From Suillus spraguei (Eukaryota > Basidiomycota > Agaricomycetes > Boletales > Suillaceae): a DNA stretch of 64,000 nt. The stretch spans positions 143,162 to 207,161 of the forward strand of contig JABCPU010000083.1 of assembly GCA_016800925.1 (NCBI GenBank), given 5' to 3'. Below are positions 57,376-64,000 of the stretch, in pieces. The stretch's first letter is position 1; each line of letters begins with the position of its first letter. The translations under genes and the position numbers were made by a program. Below the pieces are notes generated by a model, which worked only from the letters and a program-made list of their open reading frames with translations, made no database searches and had not been told where the DNA came from.

Positions 57376-58872
57376 ATGGACACACAATACGAAGGAGGTA
57401 GTAAAGGCGACCCGGTGCAGATTACGGAAGGTTGGACAATCCCTGCAGATCGGCTGCATACGCTAACAGGAGACGCCTCTTCTTTTGGTACATTGACGAT
57501 TGAACCTCGGTGGTCATGCAGATGAAGCAGCTGTTTACGACCGCCAGATCCGATTATGGGGCCTCGAAGCTCAGCAAAGGTGAGTGGAAGATTGTTTGCT
57601 ATACAAGTAGCAGACATTACTCACTGAACTGGTCATCGATAGAATGCGAAATGCTACCATTTTAGTTATCCGACTGCGGGGTACTGCGACAGAAGCAATT
57701 AAAAACATCGTTTTGGCAGGGATAGGGAAACTTATCATTTACGACTCGGAAGAAGTCAAGGAGGAGGATTTGGGAGCTGGCTTCTTTTTCAGAGATGAGG
57801 ATGTGGGGAAACGGGTACTACAAAGTTCAATCCTCGCAGACTTTTTGTGGTTGTTTACCAGCGGTTTTTCTTTTCTGATAGAGAGTGGATGCTGCGAAGG
57901 CTCGAATAGAAGCGCTGAATCCGCTTGTCACAGTGCAAGCCCTGAGACATCCGACGCTTTTGGAGCAGGGGTCTCTGGAAGCCCTGATTATGAGCGTTGA
58001 TTTGGTTTGCGTGACGGATTGGGACCGCGAAGCCTTGGTAAGTTCATGAAGATTTTCAGTGTACTCGTCAGCTCATTTGCTCCCTTTAGATCAGGATCAA
58101 TGACATCTGCCGGCAGTTTGAGAAGCCATTTTATGCTGGTGGTACATTTGGCTTGCTCGGTTATGTCTTCTGTGATCTGCTCAAGCATGATTACATTTCT
58201 CCGTGAGTGGCCTCTATCCATTGCTGTGGATGACTGTTTGTCTCGATCAATCTTGCTCTCTTTATCGTCTAACATCATTGAGGAAAGTGACCGGTCGGCA
58301 CCTAAGGAAGCACCAAAAAATGTGAAAGCGACTGCATCCTACTCACGACTGTCCACGGCTTTGCAGCATCGGTGGACAGGCCTGACAAAACGCCAGACAA
58401 AAGAAGTCAACCCCGCTGTGGTGCATATCATTCTGGGTATGAAATGATATCATGATCCGATTCGATGCGCATGACCTGACATGCGTCTGGCTAGCCCTTT
58501 GGGAGTATCAACATAACCATGAAGGAAAACTTCCAGACGACGTGGGCGCAGCATCTGAGCTAGGGCAGATAGCCAATTCTATCCTCGCTGCGTCGGACGT
58601 TAACCGACAGGTTCTGACTTCAGTTCCTCTGGATCTGATTGAGTGCGCATTATTAAAGTTTTTAGCTGTTTGGAGCTTTGAAATGACGTATTTGTTCCAG
58701 TGCAATGAGCATATCAGCTGCGCACGAATTTTCGCCAACATGCGCAGTTGTTGGAGGGATCTTGGCGCAAGATATCTTGAAAGCCCTCGCTGCTCGAGAA
58801 GCGCCGATAGCAAACTTTTTTACATTCGACGGAAACACGGGTGGTGGATCGGTGTGTAGGATGAACATGTAG
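57376..58872 (+). CDS. AOS1: SUMO-activating enzyme subunit 1 (AOS1/SAE1)
   Basis: AOS1 pairs with UBA2 to adenylate SUMO. The ATG at 57376 is followed by YDRQIRLWGLEAQQRMRNAT, the usual start of the E1 adenylation fold. Next come LVIRLRGTATEAIKNIVLAG, IGKLIIYDSEEVKEEDLGAG with FFFRDEDVGKR, RVDAAKARIEALNPLVTVQA and YAGGTFGLLGYVFCDLLKHD. A helical insert follows (NPAVVHIILALWEYQ and VLTSVPLDLIE), then the C-terminal block SAAHEFSPTCAVVGGILAQD with ILKALAAREAPIANFFTFDG. The stop is at 58870-58872. As in known AOS1, there is no catalytic cysteine domain. At least seven introns with gt/ag edges keep the frame throughout, and the gene looks intact. Confidence 0.92.
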
Positions 58873-59113
58873 TTGACGCTGTTGGACCATACGTGATGCA
58901 TGATGCTCGTTTAATCCTTTATTCCCTCAATATAATGTCTGTTGTGTCTCATTGGATGACTTGGCTGTCACCACATCAATGTCGAAGCAGTGTCCGGCAG
59001 GCGTGGGAAAGTCAATTCGGCCGTCCCGGTTTAGACCAGCATTGGAGCCAGGGTCATCCTGTGAATATCTTGCGGTTCCCAAGTTTTGTCATTCTTCTTC
59101 ATCCTTAACTCTC

Positions 59114-61527
59114 ATGGTCCCTCAGCAACAACGTCGGCCTCCTCCAAGCGCCCAGGAATACTACGCCGTACCGCAGAGTCCACAGGGTTCATCTATGCAG
59201 GCCCCATACAATCAGTCACGACCCCCAGTAAGGTCTGGTTCTGCGGGCAGCCAGATGCAATCAGGTAGGGGCGCCATTGCACAGGGAGTGGCTAGTGGTC
59301 AAATTGGTGGGGGATATGGTCCTTATTCTGTGAGCGCTCTATTTCTCACTCTATGTTGATTCTGCTGTGAACCTTGTGGCGCTTAAAGTACAACCCATCT
59401 ACATCCCAGAACAACGGCGTTCACAACCCTTCACGGTTCAGCGCTGCTGCCTCTGAGGTTTCTTCTGGGACTGGTGAAAAGCCCGGCGGTGCTCTAGGCA
59501 CCTCTACCGTCCCACCATATCTGTGGGACATTAAGGATCCAGATCTTGATGATGCTCTGCACAATCCAGATCCTGTCAATGACGCTGCACTCGATAGTTC
59601 TTTTACATTTTTTTCAGCACGAGGATGGGCGAACGCATCTGCACTTTTCATCCTCGTCGTCGGGCTTATCACGCTGTTCGCTGGATATCCCATTATACAT
59701 TATTTTACCCTGGCTGCCAACACGACACCAGGATACAACTTGGGCGGAATAAACGCATCGGGCCAGATACCACTACTCCCAGGCATGCCGAGTCTCATAG
59801 ATGCTGCCACTCCATCGCAAGCTCTCTACCGAACAGGGAGCGATGGAGATACCTACAAGTTGGTATTCAGCGATGAATTTAATACAGATGGTCGAACATT
59901 CTGGCCCGGAGATGACCCATTCTGGGAAGCGGAGGACCTTCATTATTGGTGAGCGTGGACAACGTAAGATCGTCAGCCGATATAACGCTTCTTGATATAG
60001 GGCTACTGGTGACCTCGAGTGGTATGCGCCGCAGGTATGACAGCCCCCTGAATTTGTGTCCATCGTGATCTGACATCCGTCACAGGCTATCACGACACAG
60101 GGCGGTAGTATGGTAATTACTATGACGGAACAACCCATAAACAACCTGAACTTTTTAAGTGGTGTGTGGAAGCTGCCAATGTGATGATTGTCGACTCATC
60201 GTTTATAGGCATGGTCACAACATGGAACAAGATCTGCTTCACGACTGGATACATAGAGGTTAACGTCAGCATGCCAGGCTCGCCTCTAGCTCCTGGTTTG
60301 TGGCCTGGTGGGCAGAGTTGGCTATCGGGCGCTATCTTTTTTTATTGATGCCATTTTTTTAGGTGCATGGACCATGGGCAACCTGGTAAGTTTTTCTAAT
60401 CCGCGATGCTTTCAGTGGTAATGACTAAAATTGATAGGGACGCGCTGGTTATGGAGGCACCACACAAGGTTAGAGAGTGAATGCGTGTGTTCTCTTACTT
60501 GTGTTTTATATTTTTGCAGGCACTTGGCCATACAGCTATGACACCTGTGATCTAGGGACATTGCCTAATCAGACCCAGAATGGAATTCCTGCTGCAGCGG
60601 CCACAGGTGGGTCTGGCGGCGGGCCTATAAGCTATCAACCAGGTCAACGACTCTCAAGTTGCACTTGCGCTGGTCAAGATCATCCTGGGCCTACTGTGCA
60701 GACGGGACGTGGAGTTCCAGAGATCGACATTTTTGAGACACAAGTCGACGTCAGCGTCTTCGAGGGCCAAGTTTCGCAATCCTTCCAGGTCGCACCTTAC
60801 AACTATCAGTATGATTTCGTATCGACTTCACCTGATACCATTATCCAGAGCTCTTCAACTCAATTGAACTCTTATAAGGGTGGCGTTTACCAACAGGCTT
60901 TATCCGCAATCACCTACATCAATAGTGCGAACTACAACGGGCAGGGTTTCGCGAAGTATGGCTATGAATGGTGGTCAAATCCTAGCGACCGAGCGAGCGG
61001 ATACATCCAGTGGTACAGTGAGGGCGCAGAAACATGGAAAATTACAGCTGGAGCTATTGGCGCGGATTCCACAGCTCAGATTTCGGCACGCATAATTCCT
61101 GAGGAACCTATGGTAAGTCGTTTATTGTATAACCTGTCCCACCGTTTGACGCCATTTGTAGTACATTATCCTGAATCTGGGTCTCGCTCGTGAGTGGAAC
61201 CGACAGAGACATCTTTTTCATTACTCACTAAGCATACTGTAGCTTCGTTCCAGGAGCCAGACTTTATGCACATGCAATTTCCAAGTGAAATGTACATCGA
61301 CTACGTTCGCGTCTACCAGCGGGAAGGCATCCAGAACGGCTTGACCTGTGATCCGCCAAACTACCCTACTGCAAATTATATCAATAAGTACGTATTCATC
61401 ATACTCTCAGGCTATCAGTCAATATCTCACACTGCGCAGTCATCTTAATGCATACACCAACCCTAACATTACAACCTGGTCACAAGCTGGATACCACTTC
61501 CCCACAAATTCTCTCACCGGGTGTTAA
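59114..61527 (+). CDS. KRE6: KRE6/SKN1-type beta-glucan synthesis protein (glycoside hydrolase family 16)
   Basis: These type II membrane proteins of the Golgi and ER act in beta-1,6-glucan assembly of the fungal wall. The ATG at 59114 begins a Gln/Pro/Ser-rich cytosolic part. A transmembrane helix (ALFILVVGLITLFAGYPIIH) lies near residue 165. The GH16 domain follows: YKLVFSDEFNTDGRTFWPGD, GSMVITMTEQPINNLNFLSG, TTWNKICFTTGYIEVNVSMP and SYDTCDLGTLPNQTQNGIP. The catalytic motif is EIDIFE (60720-60737), in which both Glu residues are present. Later blocks are FAKYGYEWWS, FMHMQFPSEMYIDYVRVYQR and GLTCDPPNYPTANYIN, with the stop at 61525-61527. Seven or more short introns all fit the frame. The gene appears intact. 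Confidence 0.93.
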
Positions 61528-61908
61528 GCTGTGGTCACCCCCTTGCTTCGTGCTGTGCTGATGTGTTAGTCATGATCTTTTATATCCATATGCCCTGCTT
61601 GCATTATTGTACGACCATAGTTACTGCACGCTGGACACTTCATCCTTAACCCTTATTACGCTCCTTCCCACAAAAGGACGTCCCGCCCACAACTGTGGTC
61701 TCATACTTACATGGAACTTTACTAGTCACTCGTTACTAGTCTCTCGTTATTTGTGTAGAGAGATTCTTTCATAGTCGTTACCTATCGTAAATAGGATCAA
61801 AGACCACAAGCAGAGGGGATGATGAACCGGTATACCGAGGTCGCTAATGAGTGAGACTAACATGTCAATGCGACAATTGGAACGGGAATGTATGGCGAGG
61901 GTGATGAT
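61528..61908. other. Intergenic between convergent genes
   Basis: No gene seen; 3' ends of the GH16 and PRP24 genes. Confidence 0.5.
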
Positions 61909-64000
61909 CTAACCCAACATCTTTCTGAAATCATCTTGCCCCTTCTTTCCCTTGTGCTCCGGTGGCTGGGCGTTCGAAATCGATGGGGCCTGCATGGCAC
62001 CAAGACCAGGTTTACGGGCACGACCAAGGCCGGCTCTCGGCCGAGATCCGGCTGCCCGAGGTACAAACATGCCCCCAGTTACTGGTGCCGCAGGCTGACC
62101 ACGGGAAGGCCCTGCCTGCTCTTCAGAGAACTGCAATACATTCCCATCCAAGATAATAGGTTCAGTACGAAGTAGTAGTTTCCCAGCCTCCTATAAACGT
62201 GAAGGTGTGTCACTAAGAGTCTGCGGAACGTGCGAACACGAGTACTAACGGCAGGGTTTTCAAGTTCGACCACTGCTTCATTCAAAGCAGCGAAAATTTC
62301 AGTTCGTTTAACGAGAGAATGTTTCTCCAGGAGCTGATGAAGTAATCCTTCTTGTGTCCCTGACGGAATATTTCGAACTCGGACAGAACGATTTCGAGCA
62401 TCAGCGCGGCGGCCGAGACCTGTTTCGGTACCCTCTCTAAAAAGAGACTAAGGTAAGTGTTGTACAGTGATGCGAGAGATTGACTAAACTTGTTCTTTGC
62501 ACGTACGCGAGAATCTGTGAAAGTGACAGCGATACGCCGATTCTTCAGTTCATAGTTGTTAGCGGCAAGTGCAGCACGAGCATCCGTCTACAAAGCGATA
62601 TATTGAACAAATTAGTTGCATGTACGCAGAAACTATACCTCTGATTCGAAATCAATGAAAGCAAAACCTTTGGGCTGTCCGCTCTTATCCTCCGCAAGGC
62701 GGATTTCTTTGATAGGTCCGTACTGGGAGAAACAGCTACCCTTAGTAACCAACCACTGCACATAGAATGGGCTCACAGTCTCAAAGACTTTTCTTAGGTC
62801 TTCTTTCGTCGCGAATTTGCTAAGGCCAGCAACGTAGAGTTCTCGCTCATTAGCATCTGCATCTGATCTCTCTTTCTTGCGCTCGGGATTTGAGATGAGC
62901 ACACTGATAGCGCGGTCGGGCTCCAGCTCGCGACCATGGAGCTCGAGCGCTCGTTGAGCTGACGACTGCCGTGCGCAAGTTAGATGTCAACAACCCGTAC
63001 AAAAAGAGTATCACAAACAGGAGATGTGTATTGCAAATAGCAAAAACGGCGCGTAGCTTTGAATTTCTTACTTGGCCACCGTACATCAAAGATAAGGCCA
63101 TACTTGTGGAAACTGAATCAGCTAGGATAGAATGCGTAGCAATGTGACTCACTTGACCGAACAAATCACGAATAGATGTGTCATCGAACTTTTCTGGAAA
63201 GTTCGTGACGTATAACGTAGAGCGCCAAGCTAAATGCACGCTGATTTCGGTCTCGTGTATCCTCTTCTTGTCCTTAGTAAGAGCAGCTGGCACGCTGTCC
63301 TTAAGAATACACGTGTTAACACATGCGGTATGGCCCGTAAAATGATATAACCTACCCTATCATAAAATTCCACCATTGCGACTAGAGTTTCCGGCATACG
63401 AGTAAATTTGGTTTCTCGGATATCGCCGCACTGAATGCACGGAAGTAAGAAATATAGCAAGAATAGAGTTAGGAGGATAGAGATAGAATACTCGCATCTT
63501 TGAACAATGCTTTTAGATCGGCTTCAGTCGCCTCAGATGGTAGATCGGCGACGAAAACGGTGCAGTTCTCTCGATCACTGATCATATTAAGTGAATATCC
63601 TTCCGAGTATAAAGACATTCATACCGTTTCAGGGGAACAGGTGGAGTTTCTGGAAGCACGATCTCGTTGAAACCTCCGTGCAATAACGACAATGAATGAC
63701 TTACCGAGGCGAGGCTTCTTGCCCCCACTGGTTTCAGTAACAGGGGGTTCTTCCTCAGCTTTCCGTTTCCCTTTCGTGTCGGCTGGAGCTGAGAAGTCGA
63801 CATCCATCGCTTCACTTACAACCGATACCAAACCCTGCGTCACAACTGTCGCGGGAACAGATACAGCCGGCATTGACGCAGCTTGCTGCTCTGCATACTG
63901 TGCTGCTGCTGCTGCATATGCTTTCTCGGCTTCCTAAAATGCAGTTGAGTTGTTACTAGACTATTACGAGAGCATGCTTACCCGTGCTCTCCGTGTCTCA
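61909..64000 (-). CDS. PRP24: U4/U6 snRNA recycling factor PRP24/SART3-like, 3' part of gene (runs off the window)
   Basis: PRP24/SART3 re-anneals U4 and U6 snRNAs. The start lies beyond 64000, where N-terminal HAT repeats are expected. Seen on the minus strand are an Ala-rich helix (EKAYAAAAAQYAEQQAAS), a nuclear-signal-like stretch (KGKRKAEEE, GGKKPRLG) and four RRM-like domains. RRM1 has TVFVADLPSEATEADLKALF, RRM2 STLYVTNFPEKFDDTSIRDL, RRM3 ELYVAGLSKFATKEDLRKVF with RNP1 GFAFIDFESE, and RRM4 SVRVRNIPSGTQEGLLHQLL. An Arg/Gly/Pro-rich tail ends in GQDDFRKMLG, a clear LSM-interaction motif of the SART3/PRP24 type; the stop is at 61909-61911. Introns are short with gt/ag edges, and no frame damage was seen. 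Confidence 0.85.

Noticed and set aside
1..64000. rRNA, tRNA, CRISPR array, telomere repeat or bacterial operon
   Set aside because: No cloverleaf with a recognisable anticodon arm, no rRNA block, no spaced direct repeats and no TTAGGG-type array was seen by eye; a covariance-model search would be needed to exclude tRNAs fully.

Overview
The window is nuclear DNA of a mushroom-forming fungus (Agaricomycetes, Basidiomycota). The evidence is short introns of about 47-70 bp in most genes, protein families typical of this class (a Plavaka transposase, an SPT5-like KOW protein, a xylanolytic-type Zn2Cys6 regulator, a MATH-BTB protein, a KRE6/SKN1-type GH16 enzyme), and no bacterial features. No rRNA, tRNA or CRISPR was seen. 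Gene names rest on reading the proteins and on remembered family sequences; no search was run.

Layout. 0.3-2.2 kb: BCKDHA (E1 alpha of the branched-chain keto acid dehydrogenase), with 8- and 9-nt exons. 2.8-25.3 kb: an accessory block that opens with a ~114-bp minisatellite and closes with a ~171-bp tandem duplication. It holds a DUF6698-type gene, a coiled-coil orphan, an SPT5-like KOW protein, a decayed Plavaka transposon and several lineage-restricted hypothetical genes. 25.4-64 kb: mostly core genes. These are ALG1 (with a stop codon), SMC6, a gene-poor stretch with a foldback hairpin, an ULP2-like SUMO protease, a single-pass membrane protein, a FOL3-type dihydrofolate synthase, a MYND-finger protein, a MATH-BTB protein, a GRASP/GRH1 protein, an intronless PPR protein, a Zn2Cys6 transcription factor, the SUMO E1 subunit AOS1, the GH16 KRE6/SKN1 protein and the C-terminal part of PRP24/SART3, which runs off the right edge.

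Themes. Three genes bear on SUMO biology and genome maintenance (SMC6, an ULP2-like protease, AOS1). ALG1, GRASP and KRE6/SKN1 belong to the secretory and cell-wall route. Splicing is unusual in places: Walker A of SMC6 is cut by two introns around a 12-nt exon, and three introns need a GC donor.

Caution. Many otherwise well-conserved genes are broken by single-base length changes in short homopolymers (GGG to GG, CC to C, TTT to TT). The same lesion appears in unrelated housekeeping genes, so uncorrected sequence error is the simplest reading. True decay remains possible, especially for ALG1 and Plavaka, which also carry substitution-type stops.
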